Below, piece by piece: positions 18,197 to 27,751 of a stretch of DNA of 64,000 bases. Below the pieces are notes generated by a model. That model was not told where the DNA came from. It made no database searches and saw nothing but the letters and a program-made list of their open reading frames with translations. Origin of the DNA: Breoghania sp. L-A4. GTDB lineage: Bacteria; Pseudomonadota; Alphaproteobacteria; Rhizobiales; Stappiaceae. Positions within the stretch are counted from its first letter, which is position 1. Each line of letters begins with the position of its first letter. The stretch is taken from assembly GCF_003432385.1 (NCBI RefSeq), contig NZ_CP031841.1:2333579-2397578 (forward strand), given 5' to 3'. Both the position numbers and the translations under genes were made by a program.

Positions 18197-19062
18197 GCTT
18201 GAAGCAAAGACTGGGAGAAGAGCGGATTCTGCTCGCGCCCGGCGTCTATGATTCACTGACCGGGCTGATCGCGGAGCAGGCGGGCGCGGAAGCCGTCTAT
18301 CTCTCCGGCGCCTCCATCGCCTACACCCGTTTCGGCCGGTCCGATATCGGTCTGGTGTCGATGAGCGAGGTCGCCGACACGATCGCCGTGCTGCGCGACC
18401 GCATCGCGCTCCCGATCGTCGTCGATGCCGACAACGGCTTCGGCAACGCGCTCAACGTCCAGCGCACCGTGCGCGTGTTCGAGCGCATGGGCGCCAACGC
18501 GCTGCAGCTTGAAGACCAGACGATGCCCAAGCGCTGCGGCCATCTCGACGGCAAGTCGGTGGTCCCGGTCTCGGAGATGGCGGGAAAGATCCGCGCGGCG
18601 TGTGACGCGCGCGCTTCCGAGGACACGCTGATCATCGGCCGCACCGACGCCATCGCCGTGGAAGGCTTCGAGGCGGCGGTCGACCGCGCCGAGGCCTATC
18701 TGGAGGCCGGCGCCGACATGCTGTTCATCGAGGCGCCGCAGTCGATGGAGCAGATCGAACAGATCCTGGCGCGCTTCAAGGGCCGCGTGCCGCTGATGGC
18801 CAACATGGTCGAGGGCGGCAAGACCCCGATCGTCAATGCGGCCGGGCTGGAGGCGCTCGGCTTCAGCTTCGTGATCTTTCCCGGCGGCATCGTGCGCGCC
18901 ATCGCCGCAACCGCGCGCGACTATTACGCCAATCTGGTCGCCACGGGATCCAACGAGGCCTTCCGCAACCGCATGTTCGACTTCACGGGGCTGAATGACG
19001 TGATCGGCACACCGGACCTGCTCGCCCAGGGCAAGCGCTATGACGGGGAGGGAGGGCAATGA
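18193..19062 (+). CDS. Isocitrate-lyase/PEP-mutase-family C-C lyase (dimethylmalate- or methylisocitrate-lyase-like)
   Basis: A 289-residue TIM-barrel protein. DADNGFGN (78-85) supplies metal ligands, and KRCGH (113-117) with catalytic Cys115 marks a C-C bond lyase rather than a phosphonomutase. Family members cleave methylisocitrate, isocitrate, oxaloacetate or 2,3-dimethylmalate to a 2-oxoacid plus a second acid. Directly after a dehydratase pair, it probably cleaves the 2-hydroxy diacid that pair makes; 2,3-dimethylmalate to pyruvate and propionate is the best-known precedent. Substrate inferred from context. Confidence 0.83.
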   Translation: MSLKQRLGEERILLAPGVYDSLTGLIAEQAGAEAVYLSGASIAYTRFGRSDIGLVSMSEVADTIAVLRDRIALPIVVDADNGFGNALNVQRTVRVFERMGANALQLEDQTMPKRCGHLDGKSVVPVSEMAGKIRAACDARASEDTLIIGRTDAIAVEGFEAAVDRAEAYLEAGADMLFIEAPQSMEQIEQILARFKGRVPLMANMVEGGKTPIVNAAGLEALGFSFVIFPGGIVRAIAATARDYYANLVATGSNEAFRNRMFDFTGLNDVIGTPDLLAQGKRYDGEGGQ

Positions 19063-20795
19063 GCATCGATCCGGTTACCCTCGCCATTCTCAAGGGCCGC
19101 CTGGAGCAGGTCGCCGACGAGATGGATGCGACGCTGTTCCGCTCCGCCTTCAACCCGATCATCGCCGAAGCCCACGACGCCTCGCACGGCATCTATGATG
19201 CGACGACGGGCGACACGCTTGTGCAGGGCAAGTCCGGCCTGCCGATCTTCGTCGGCGTCATGGCGTTTGCCGTCAAGGCGGTGATCGACAAGGCCGCAAA
19301 ACAGGGCGGCGTCAACGAAGGCGACGTCTGGATCTTCAACGATCCCTATGACGGCGGCACCCATCTGTCGGATTTCCGGCTGGTCAAGCCGGTGTTCCGC
19401 GACGGCGCGGTGTTCTGCTATCTCGCGTCTGTCGGCCATTGGCACGACGTGGGCGGCAACGTGCCGGGCAACTACAACCCCGCCGCGACCGAGTGCTTTC
19501 AGGAAGGCATGCTGATCCCGCCGGTCAAGCTCTATGACCGCGGCGAATTCCGCCAGGACATCGTGGACATTCTGTCGGCCAACTCGCGTCTGCCGCTGTC
19601 TCTCTACGGCGATCTCAACGGCCAGATCAATGCACTGGAGCTGGGCGAGAAGCGCATGAACGCGCTGCTCGATGAATATGGCGATGCGACGGTGGGCGAC
19701 TGCCTGGTCGAGCTGAAGGCGCGTGCGGCCGCCATGATGCGCGCCCAGATCTCCGGGCTGCCGTCCGGCACCGTATCGGCCGAGGATTTCCTCGACAACG
19801 ACGGCATCAATGACGTGCCGCTGAAGATCGCGCTGGACCTGACCATCGACGGCGACCGCATGGTGATGGATTTCTCGCGCTCGTCCCCGGCCTGCGCCGG
19901 TCCGGTCAACATCTCCCGCGCCACCACCATCGCCGCCTGTTACGTGGCGCTGAAGCACATCTTCGGCGACGTGCCCGCCAATGCGGGCGTGCTTGAGCCC
20001 GTCGAGTTCCGCATCGATCCGGACTCGCTGTTGTCGGTCAAGGCGCCCAAGCCCGTCGGCGGCTACACCGAGACCATCCTGCGGCTCATCGATGTGGTGT
20101 TCCAGGCGGTGGCGCAGATCGCGCCGAAAGAAGCCATGGCCTGCGCCTACGGCACCATCAACGCGCTGTCGCTCGCCGGCCACCGCGCGAACGGCCAGCG
20201 CTGGGTGATGTTCTCCTTCTTCGGCGGCGGCCACGGCGCGCATGGCGCCGGCGACGGCCTCAACCACGGCAACGCGCCCATTTCCACCGCGACGATCCCG
20301 CCGCTGGAAATCCTTGAATCCGCCTATCCGGTGCGGTTCACACAGTGGGCGTTGCGTCCGGATTCAGGCGGCGCCGGCGAATATCGTGGCGGGCTCGGCG
20401 CGGTCTACGAGATCGAGCTGCTGGAGAAACACGCCGACGTCTTCCTGTTCGGCGAGCGCGGCAAGTTCCCGCCGCGCGGTGTGGTCGGCGGCGGTGCGGC
20501 CGCGCTCAACACCTTCCATTATGAGCAGGCGGACGGGAGCCACACGCCGCCGATGGTCTCCAAGATCGTCGGCATCCACATCGATCGCGGCCAGGCGCTG
20601 CGGCTGGAGACCCCGGGCGGCGGCGGCTACGGCCAGGCGTTCGCCCGCGACCCGGCCAGCGTCGCCCGCGATGCTCGTCTCGGTTTCATCAGCCGCGCCT
20701 GCGCCGAGGCCGACTATGGCGTCGTGCTGCGCATGGACGGCACCGTGGACGATGCCGCCACCACAAGCCTGCGCGCCCAGGAGGCGGCTCAATGA
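19059..20795 (+). CDS. hyuB: Hydantoinase B/oxoprolinase family protein
   Basis: A 578-residue HyuB-family subunit. It begins with the typical DPVTLAILKGRLEQVADEMD and carries NDPYDGGTHLSDF near residue 91 and, towards the C-terminus, PGGGGYG. It forms an ATP-dependent amidohydrolase with the HyuA protein encoded next; relatives open 5-oxoproline, hydantoins, N-methylhydantoin or caprolactam. It overlaps the lyase gene and hyuA by four bases each, tying ring opening to the dehydratase-lyase module. Confidence 0.88.
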   Translation: MSIDPVTLAILKGRLEQVADEMDATLFRSAFNPIIAEAHDASHGIYDATTGDTLVQGKSGLPIFVGVMAFAVKAVIDKAAKQGGVNEGDVWIFNDPYDGGTHLSDFRLVKPVFRDGAVFCYLASVGHWHDVGGNVPGNYNPAATECFQEGMLIPPVKLYDRGEFRQDIVDILSANSRLPLSLYGDLNGQINALELGEKRMNALLDEYGDATVGDCLVELKARAAAMMRAQISGLPSGTVSAEDFLDNDGINDVPLKIALDLTIDGDRMVMDFSRSSPACAGPVNISRATTIAACYVALKHIFGDVPANAGVLEPVEFRIDPDSLLSVKAPKPVGGYTETILRLIDVVFQAVAQIAPKEAMACAYGTINALSLAGHRANGQRWVMFSFFGGGHGAHGAGDGLNHGNAPISTATIPPLEILESAYPVRFTQWALRPDSGGAGEYRGGLGAVYEIELLEKHADVFLFGERGKFPPRGVVGGGAAALNTFHYEQADGSHTPPMVSKIVGIHIDRGQALRLETPGGGGYGQAFARDPASVARDARLGFISRACAEADYGVVLRMDGTVDDAATTSLRAQEAAQ

Positions 20796-22843
20796 CAAAA
20801 CCTGCATATGTGATCGGCGTCGACGTCGGTGGCACCTTCACCGACGTGTTCATTCTGGATGAAACTACGGGCACGGTCGTCACCGCGAAAGTGCCGTCGA
20901 CCCGCGGCGACCAGTCGAAGGGCTTTGTCGAGGGCATCGCCCAGAAAGTCGCCGATTTCGCCGATATCAGGACCGTGGTGCATGGCACCACCGTGGGCAC
21001 CAACGCCTTGCTGGAGCGCAAGGGTGCGCGCACCGGCATCATCACCACGGAAGGCTTTCGCGACGTGCTCGAGATGCGCCGCCGCGATCGGCCGACCACC
21101 TGGGGGCTGAAGGGCTCGTTCACGCCCGTGGTCGAGCGGCCCGATCGCGTCGAGGTCGGCGAACGCATCCTGGCTGACGGCTCTGTGCTGCGCGTGGTCG
21201 ACGAGGCGGAGGTGAAATCCCGCGCGCTTGACTTGGCCGAGGCCGGGTGCGAAGCGGTTTGCGTGTTCTTCATCAATGGCTACGCCAACAACGACAACGA
21301 GGCGCGCGCCGTGGAGGCGGTGCGCTCCGTCTGGCCCAACGCCTACGTGACTGCCGCCACCGAGATCCTTCCCGAAATCCGTGAATTTGAGCGCCTGTCG
21401 ACCGCGACGCTGAACGCCTATCTGCAGCCCGTGGTCTCCTCCTATCTTGACCGGCTGGAAAAAGGCCTGGCCGCGCGCGGTTTCACAGGCGACATCCTGA
21501 TCGTTCAGTCCAACGGCGGCGTTATGTCCATCGACACCGCCAAGCGCTATCCGGTGCGCACGGCGCTTTCGGGACCGGCCGCCGGCGTCATCGCCGCCAC
21601 CGCCATAGCCAAGGCCGCCGGTTTCGAGAACATCATCACCTGCGACATGGGCGGAACGTCGTTCGACGTGTCGCTCGTGGCGGGCGGCGAGGCGGCGCTG
21701 GCCGCGCAGACGTCGATCGATTTCGGCATGGTCGTGCGCACGCCGATGATCGAGATCACGACGATCGGCGCGGGCGGCGGATCCATCGCCCATGTCGACA
21801 AGAGCGGCCTGCTGCAGGTCGGCCCCGAATCCGCCGGTTCCGATCCCGGTCCCGTCTGCTACGGGCTCGGCAACGACCGTCCGACCGTCACCGACGCCAA
21901 CGTGGTGCTGGGCCGTATCAACGCCGACAGGCCGATCGGCGGCAAGCTGGACCGCCTCGACGTCGAGGCGGCGCGCACGGCCATCGAAACGCATATTGCC
22001 ACGCCCCTGGGTCTGACGGTCGAGGCCGCGGCCGAAGCGATCCTGAAGCTCGCCAACGCCAAGATGGCCGGCGCCATCCGTCTCGTTTCCATTGAAAAGG
22101 GTCATGATCCGGCGAAATTCTCCGCCATGCCGTTCGGCGGCGGCGGCGCGCTGCACACCGGCGCCTTGATCAAGGAAGTCGGGTTGGCTTCCGCGCTGGT
22201 TCCCCGCTTTCCGGGCGTCACCTCCGCCCTGGGCTGCGTGGTTGCCGACATGCGCCACGACCGGGTGCAGACGGTCAACAGGCTGCTCGATCACCTCGAT
22301 GCGGCCGACCTCGGCACCGAGATGATGCGCGTCGCCGACGAAACCGGCGCTCTGCTTGACGGCGCGGGCGTCGCCTTCGCCGCCGTGGACCGGGTTTTCG
22401 AACTCGACATGCTGTATCTGGGCCAGACCCATACGGTGAACGTGGCGCTTGCCATGCCGGTGGACGGGCTGACCACCGCGGCGATCCGGTCCGCCTTCGA
22501 GGCGGCCTATCACGAGACCTACGGACGGCTGCTCGACGGCATTCCGATGCGCGTGATGAACTACCGCATCGCTGTGATCGGCCGCCGGCCTGGGCTCGAC
22601 ATGGCCGTCTTCGCGCCCGTTGGCGGCAAACCGGCCGATGCCTGCCGCACGGGCACGCGCCGTGTCTTCAGCGACGGCGCATGGCACGACGCCGGAATCT
22701 TCGAGCGGCTGCAGCTTGAGGTCGGCGCCACGATCAGCGGACCGGCCCTGTTGGAGCAGGCCGACACGACGATCTTTGTTGATCCGGGGCTTGGAGCGCG
22801 CGTGGACGCCTATGGCAATCTTGTCATCACGCCGGTGGGGTAG
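20792..22843 (+). CDS. hyuA: Hydantoinase A/oxoprolinase family protein (ATPase subunit)
   Basis: A 683-residue HyuA-family subunit with an actin-like ATPase fold. The phosphate-binding motif is VDVGGTFTD (residues 10-18), followed by HGTTVGTNALLERKGA and CDMGGTSFDVSLV. With HyuB it hydrolyses cyclic amide or imide bonds using ATP to activate the carbonyl. Downstream is a palindromic repeat and then an amidase-type gene, the same pairing as N-methylhydantoinase with N-carbamoylsarcosine amidase in creatinine breakdown. The actual substrate may be different. Confidence 0.88.
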   Translation: MTKPAYVIGVDVGGTFTDVFILDETTGTVVTAKVPSTRGDQSKGFVEGIAQKVADFADIRTVVHGTTVGTNALLERKGARTGIITTEGFRDVLEMRRRDRPTTWGLKGSFTPVVERPDRVEVGERILADGSVLRVVDEAEVKSRALDLAEAGCEAVCVFFINGYANNDNEARAVEAVRSVWPNAYVTAATEILPEIREFERLSTATLNAYLQPVVSSYLDRLEKGLAARGFTGDILIVQSNGGVMSIDTAKRYPVRTALSGPAAGVIAATAIAKAAGFENIITCDMGGTSFDVSLVAGGEAALAAQTSIDFGMVVRTPMIEITTIGAGGGSIAHVDKSGLLQVGPESAGSDPGPVCYGLGNDRPTVTDANVVLGRINADRPIGGKLDRLDVEAARTAIETHIATPLGLTVEAAAEAILKLANAKMAGAIRLVSIEKGHDPAKFSAMPFGGGGALHTGALIKEVGLASALVPRFPGVTSALGCVVADMRHDRVQTVNRLLDHLDAADLGTEMMRVADETGALLDGAGVAFAAVDRVFELDMLYLGQTHTVNVALAMPVDGLTTAAIRSAFEAAYHETYGRLLDGIPMRVMNYRIAVIGRRPGLDMAVFAPVGGKPADACRTGTRRVFSDGAWHDAGIFERLQLEVGATISGPALLEQADTTIFVDPGLGARVDAYGNLVITPVG

Positions 22844-22878
22844 AGTGCGCTATACGTCGAGAGATGGATTTGACTGCC

Positions 22879-23001
22879 CCTCTCCCCCTTGAGGGGGAGA
22901 TGTCGGCGCAGCCGACAGAGGGGGGTGGGCGGCAGGTTCCGAGCATGTGGCTCACCCCCTCTGCCCCCTATCGGGGCATCTCCCCCTCAAGGGGGGAGAG
23001 G
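22879..23001. repeat. Dispersed palindromic repeat between hyuA and the hydrolase gene
   Basis: Outer arms at 22879-22901 and 22978-23001 are inverted copies differing by one base of a G/C run. They enclose a TGTCGGC-GCA-GCCGACA hairpin (22901-22917) and a second complementary pair of G- and C-rich tracts. The words CTCCCCCTTGAGGGGGAGATGT and GTCGGC..GCCGACAGAGGGGGT are familiar from intergenic repeats of many Hyphomicrobiales (recalled). It occupies most of the 201-bp gap. Confidence 0.75.
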
Positions 23002-23044
23002 AGAGCAGACCGCTGATTCCACATCAAGAAGAGCAGCATCAGGC

Positions 23045-23658
23045 ATGACTGCAATCACCATCGATCCCGCCCGCACGGCCCTGCTGATCGTCGATCTGCA
23101 GAATGATTTCCTGCATCCCGACGGCGCCTATGCCCGGGGCGGTCAGAAGAATGCCGACATCGCCGCGCTTCCCGACCGCGTGCTGCCGGTCGCCGACGCG
23201 CTGCGCGCCAAGGGCGGCTGGATTGCCTCGACCCAGTTCACGCTGGTGCCGGGCAAGGGTGGCGAGCCGTTCATCTCAGCCCATCTGAAGGAACTGAGAC
23301 CGTTCCTGCGCAAGGGCGACTTTTGCCCCGGCGCCTGGGGCATCAACTGGTCGACGCGCTGCAGCCGGCGGATCTGGCGATCGAGAAGGTCGCCTATTCC
23401 GCCTTCTACATGACGCGGCTGGAATGGGTGTTGCGCAAGGCCGGCATCGACACGCTGATCATCTGCGGCATCGTCACCAACGGCGGCGTCGCCTCGACCG
23501 TGCGCGACGCGCATGTGCGCGACTTCAAGACCATCGTGCTCAGCGACGGCTGCGCCGCGTTCTCGCGCGAGACGCATGTGCGCGCCATCGGCGATCTTGC
23601 GACGGTGGCCGGCACACTGACCTGCGCCGAGGCAATCGCGATGATTTCGGGCGTCTGA
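23045..23658 (+). CDS. Isochorismatase-fold hydrolase lacking the usual cysteine (frameshifted in this sequence)
   Basis: With one base restored in the G-run at 23337-23340 this is a 204-residue isochorismatase-family protein. D17 (IVDLQNDF) and K115 (IEKVAYSAF) of the catalytic triad are present. The position normally held by the nucleophilic Cys (TNxCV) reads TNGGV, so the residue is Gly148. Cysteine-dependent relatives are N-carbamoylsarcosine amidase, maleamate amidase and RutB; true isochorismatases of the PhzD type also lack the Cys. A hydrolase acting on the HyuAB product is expected from context, but the missing nucleophile makes amidase activity uncertain. Confidence 0.75.
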
Positions 23659-23659
23659 C

Positions 23660-25066
23660 ATGGGGACGGCATCGATTTCGCATGATGCACCGGCGCGCAT
23701 TGACGTCCAGGCCGATGTGGTCGTCATAGGAGCGGGCGCCTGCGGCCTTGTCGCGGCGCTGAAGGCGCGCGCCGGCGGCGCCGAGGTCATCGTTCTGGAA
23801 CGCGACGCCTCTCCGTCGGGCTCCACCTCCATGTCGTCGGGATTTGTTCCCGCGCCCGCCACCCGCTTCCAGCGCGCCATCGGCGTCGAGGACGACACGC
23901 CGGAGCGTTTCGAGTCTGACATTCTCGCCAAGTCCAAAGGCAAGTCGGTCGCCGCGCTCGCGCGCCTCGCGAGCCGTACCATCGGCCCGGCGCTGGAATG
24001 GCTCGCGGACGCGCACGGCATCGACTGGATCGTGCTCGACGATTTTCTCTATCCCGGCCATTCGCGTCACCGCATGCACGCGGTGCCGGAGAAGACCGGC
24101 GAGGGACTGGAAGCGCGCCTTCTGGCGGCGGCCGAGGCGGCCGGCATCTCGGTGGTCACCGAGGCGCATGCCACCAGGCTGTTCGCCAGTGAAGAAGATC
24201 GTATCGATGCGGTCGAGATCAGCCGTCCCGATGGCGCGCGCGAAGTGCTGGGCTGCGGCGCATTGATTCTCGCCTGCAACGGTTTTGGCGGCGACGCGGC
24301 GCTGGTTCGCGCCCATATCCCGGAAATCGCCGGCGGGCTCTATTACGGCCACGAGGGCAACACCGGCGACGCGCTCGCGTGGGGCGAGGCGCTCGGCGCG
24401 AAGACCATGCATCTCTCCGGCTACCAGGGCCACGGCTCGCTGGCCCACCCGCACGGCATCCTGATTTCCTGGGCGCTGATGATGGAAGGCGGTATTCAGG
24501 TTAACGCCGATGGCGAGCGCTTTTCCAACGAGCACGGCGGCTATTCAGAGCAGGCGGTGAACGTGCTGGCGCAGCCGGGCGGCATCGCCTGGAACATTTT
24601 TGACGCACGGCTGCACGGCTTTGCGCAAGGCTTCCCGGACTACGCGGACGCCGTGAAGGCCGGCGCCATCCGCGAGGCTGCAGACGTGGCGGCGCTGGCC
24701 CGTGTCACCGGCCTGCCCGAAGCGGCGCTCGCAAGGACGCTTGCCGATGTCACAGCCCTTCAGGCAGGGGAGGGCGCGGATCCGTTCGGCCGCGATTTCA
24801 CCACCAAGCCGCCGCTGACGGCTCCCTATCATGCGGTCAAGGTCACGGGCGCGCTGTTTCATACCCAGGGCGGTCTGATGATCGACGAGCACGCGCGGGT
24901 GCTGGATCGGGCGGGGAGGCCGTTCCCGAACCTCTACGCGGGCGGAGGGGCCGCGTGCGGTGTCTCCGGTCCCGACGTTTCGGGTTATCTGTCGGGCAAC
25001 GGTCTGCTGAGCGCCATCGCTTTCGGATATCTGGCGGGACGCGATGCCGCAGGCGGGCCGGATTAG
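23660..25066 (+). CDS. FAD-dependent oxidoreductase, fumarate reductase/TcuA-like flavoprotein
   Basis: A 468-residue flavoprotein with an N-terminal dinucleotide-binding motif (VVVIGAGACGLVAAL, residues about 20-34) and the C-terminal FAD segment PFPNLYAGGGAACG...YLSGNGLL. The family includes fumarate reductase flavosubunits, 3-ketosteroid dehydrogenases and tricarballylate dehydrogenase (TcuA), which add or remove hydrogen across a C-C bond next to a carbonyl or carboxylate. The start lies one base after the preceding stop. In this cluster it could desaturate a succinate-like diacid before hydration by the aconitase-like enzyme; this is inference. Confidence 0.8.
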   Translation: MGTASISHDAPARIDVQADVVVIGAGACGLVAALKARAGGAEVIVLERDASPSGSTSMSSGFVPAPATRFQRAIGVEDDTPERFESDILAKSKGKSVAALARLASRTIGPALEWLADAHGIDWIVLDDFLYPGHSRHRMHAVPEKTGEGLEARLLAAAEAAGISVVTEAHATRLFASEEDRIDAVEISRPDGAREVLGCGALILACNGFGGDAALVRAHIPEIAGGLYYGHEGNTGDALAWGEALGAKTMHLSGYQGHGSLAHPHGILISWALMMEGGIQVNADGERFSNEHGGYSEQAVNVLAQPGGIAWNIFDARLHGFAQGFPDYADAVKAGAIREAADVAALARVTGLPEAALARTLADVTALQAGEGADPFGRDFTTKPPLTAPYHAVKVTGALFHTQGGLMIDEHARVLDRAGRPFPNLYAGGGAACGVSGPDVSGYLSGNGLLSAIAFGYLAGRDAAGGPD

Positions 25067-25340
25067 AGCCGCAATCCGCGTCAGTGCGCCCTCCGGATCG
25101 CATCGAGCGCCCCGCTTCGCCACACGCGGCGCTCCTTGTCGGACGGCTCGTGGAGGCGGTCAAAGCGATCCGAAGCCTCAGGCGTGGTTTGATGTCACGG
25201 AGCCCACTTGAAGGACCGTGCCGCGCGTGTGGACGAACGCGGGCGCAGCCGGGCGCTCCCGATGAGGCCCTCAACCGTGACCCGGGTGCGCGCTCGCGAG
25301 CGCGTGGACAGTTCCAAACTATTGGGATCTCTTGGGAAGT

Positions 25341-25416
25341 TGGTGAGCCGACAGGGGCTCGAACCCTGGACCTACTGATTAAAAGTCAGTTGCTCTACCA
25401 GCTGAGCTATCGGCTC
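25341..25416 (-). tRNA. tRNA-Lys (anticodon UUU)
   Basis: The reverse strand folds as a complete tRNA. The acceptor stem GAGCCGA/TCGGCTC pairs fully, the D-arm contains AGCTCAGCTGGTAGAGC, and the anticodon loop CTTTTAA (anticodon TTT) closes on an ACTGA/TCAGT stem. The T-arm has GGTTCGAGCC, and the 3' CCA is encoded (25341-25343). Confidence 0.96.
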
Positions 25417-25879
25417 CCAATGAGGGCGGTTTCATACCAGATCCACGGCTTCGCGCAAGTCTCCTTCCGAAAACTCTTTTTATCCTCTGTGGATTGATCT
25501 CCCGCGCGGGCGGGTTCGCGCGCGCCGCGTCTGTGCCGGACGGGCGTCGGCTCCTGTGCCGCGAGCGGCCCGCGAGCGCGTGCGTCGGGCGGGCTTTTGA
25601 ATGATCCCGGAATCTTGCCGTATCACAGCAAAATCAGCGTTGTGAAAATTCTCGAGGGGGCGGTTGTCCGTATATATTGTTACTTTCCAGGAGATTCGTT
25701 TCCGGCAAAAAGCATTCGCATGCAAACAGTTTGCATATTTTCCGAATTGCATTTTGCAAAAATATGTGGCCGAATTCGCCCGTCGTCTGGATATTTAGGG
25801 TATCCGTGTAACTTAGTAAAAGCCGCACAGGATCGAACGTGTCAACGTTCGAGGTCGGAAGCAATCGAGGCGAACTCAT
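25417..25879. other. Non-coding region between tRNA-Lys and a small unknown gene
   Basis: 463 bp with no convincing gene. It includes an AT-rich stretch (about 25620-25830) with several near-repeated words such as TTTGCATATTTTCCG and GCAAAAATATG, in clear contrast to the GC-rich surroundings. It probably holds the promoter of tRNA-Lys (leftward) and of the gene at 25880. I see no integrase, terminator or insertion sequence. Confidence 0.4.
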
Positions 25880-26179
25880 ATGGCGGATGATGAAGACCGT
25901 AGGGGTGCCGGCGTTGTCGAGTTTGATTTTCTCAAGGGCCATATCGCGGCGACCATGACGCTGGTACACGGTCTGATCGCCCAAAACGTGATTGATCGCG
26001 ATGCGCTCGACAGTTATTTCACCGATTTCCTCAGTCGCTTGCCGCAGACGCGCCAGACTCTGCCGCTGCGCCTGATTGTCGATCAGTGGCGGCAGGGGTT
26101 GCGCGAAGACATGGCCGAAACGCGACTGCGGCGGCATATCTTCGAGGTCATCGAGGGCGGCCGCGTCGGCGGCGAATAG
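25880..26179 (+). CDS. Small hypothetical protein (99 residues)
   Basis: Not recognised. A 99-residue soluble, predominantly helical protein with an acidic N-terminus (MADDEDRRGAGVVEFDF), no signal peptide and no cysteines. Codon use looks like that of neighbouring real genes. It has its own AT-rich upstream region and stands alone between tRNA-Lys and the TAXI-TRAP cluster, 519 bp from the next gene, so there is no operon context to suggest a role. Confidence 0.6.
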   Translation: MADDEDRRGAGVVEFDFLKGHIAATMTLVHGLIAQNVIDRDALDSYFTDFLSRLPQTRQTLPLRLIVDQWRQGLREDMAETRLRRHIFEVIEGGRVGGE

Positions 26180-26698
26180 AGCCTGCCAGCACCGTTCTTT
26201 TCCTCCGGAAAATCTTTCGCGAGAGTCTGCTTGCCGCAGGGTAACGCGTGCGGCCTGCGGCGGATGTAACGGGTAGGCACAGCGCTATTGGCGGTGTCGC
26301 AGTACCGTCCCGCCGCGCAGGTGAGTCCCTCGATTCAATCGGCATTCAAAGTCAAATGACGTTCCGTTTTGCGGCCGCGCATGCGGATTTTTGTCAAGAT
26401 ATTCCGTAGCGGAACTTTTTTGTCGAGCGCGTATCCTCTACCAGGGCTGCGATCCGTCCAGACGATTTTGGCAGGCACTTGAGACAACATGCGATTTTCT
26501 TGTGACAGGGTGCTTGTCTCTACCGTGATTTACGCTCTCACTCAGGTATTTTACATATCAAATTACGATCTGAAACTTGTTCCCGCGTCGCGACTTGGTT
26601 TAGGCTTCTGACCGGAACAAGAGGCTGGTCCAGGCGCACGAACAACAAGCAGGCGTCGCGGCCGGATTTATCAGGTCAGCCAATTCGGGAGGCAGACG
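26180..26698. other. Non-coding region upstream of the TAXI-TRAP operon
   Basis: 519 bp without a gene, moderately AT-rich towards the right (26380-26600). It ends in a CGGGAGGC ribosome site just before the ATG at 26699 and should contain the promoter and control sites of the transport-catabolic operon. No clear palindrome, riboswitch or terminator was recognised. Confidence 0.4.
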
Positions 26699-27711
26699 AT
26701 GCGTTTCTTGCCGGTTCACTTCTTTTCACGCGATCTTTCCAGGGTTCGTCTGGCGGCGCTTGCCGCAACGGTGGCCGCATTCGGGTTAGCGGGCGTCTCG
26801 GCGCCGGCACGCGCCGCCGAACAGCAGTTCGTGTCCATCGGCACGGGCGGCATCACCGGGGTCTACTATCCCACCGGCGGGCGATCTGCCGGCTGGTCAA
26901 CAAGGACCGCAAGGAGCACGGCATCCGCTGCTCCGTGGAATCGACCGGCGGCTCGATCTACAACATCAATACCATTCGCGCCGGCGAGCTTGAATTCGGC
27001 GTCGCCCAGTCGGACTGGCAGTATCATGCCTATAATGGGACCTCGAAGTTCGAGGATCAGGGCCCGTTTGAAGACCTGCGCGCGGTCTTCTCCGTGCACG
27101 CCGAGCCGGTGACGATCCTGGCGCGTGTCGACGCCAACATCTCCAACATCACCGATCTCAAGGGCAAGCGGGTGAACATCGGCAACCCCGGTTCCGGCAC
27201 GCGTGGCACCTGGGACGTGATCGAACAGGCGCTTGGCTGGTCGCGCGACGATTTGCGGCTCGCGGCCGAGCTGAAGTCGGCGGAAACCGGGCAGGCTTTG
27301 TGCGACGACAAGATCGACAGCTATTTCTGGCTCGTCGGGCATCCCTCCGCGCTCACCCAGGAGACTCTGTCGACGTGCGACGCGGTGCTGGTCAATGCGA
27401 CGGGACCCGAAATCGACAAGCTGGTCGCCGACAATCCTTTCTACCGCAAGGCGATCATTCCGGCCGGCATGTACAACAATGCCGAGGATGTGGTGACCTT
27501 TGGTGTGGGCGCGACCTTCGTGACCTCCGCGAAGGTGCCCGACGACGTCGTCTACGTCATCGCCAAGGCCGTGATGTCCAATCTTGACGATTTTCGCGCT
27601 CTGCACCCGGCGTTCGGCAACCTGAAGGCGGAAGAAATGATCAAGGACTCGCTGTCCGCGCCGCTGCATCCCGGCGCGGTGAGGGCCTACAAGGAACTTG
27701 GCCTGATGTAG
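26699..27711 (+). CDS. TAXI-family TRAP transporter substrate-binding protein (frameshifted in this sequence)
   Basis: With one base restored, a 337-residue TAXI-family periplasmic binding protein with an N-terminal signal peptide ending near APARAAEQQ. The motif IGTGGITGVYYPTGG is the TAXI hallmark. It is cut by a frameshift at 26879-26881 (GGCGGGCGATC, one G short), after which the other frame continues AICRLVNKDRKEHGIRC. The remainder (DLKGKRVNIGNPGSGTRGTW) is intact. It delivers its ligand to the fused permease encoded 40 bp downstream. TAXI ligands include glutamate and other carboxylates; here an amino acid or keto acid fits the enzymes that follow. Confidence 0.82.
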
Positions 27712-27751
27712 GGTCCATGCTGCCGGTTATCCTTGCTGCGGAGGGGATGTG

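Noticed and set aside
25341-25416. tRNA-Lys as an attachment site of a genomic island
   Set aside because: No integrase, no repeated tRNA 3' fragment and no mobility genes were seen on either side.
24955-25497. A 180-codon plus-strand open frame overlapping the flavoprotein end and tRNA-Lys
   Set aside because: It runs antisense through the tRNA gene, is Arg-rich and has no recognisable domain.
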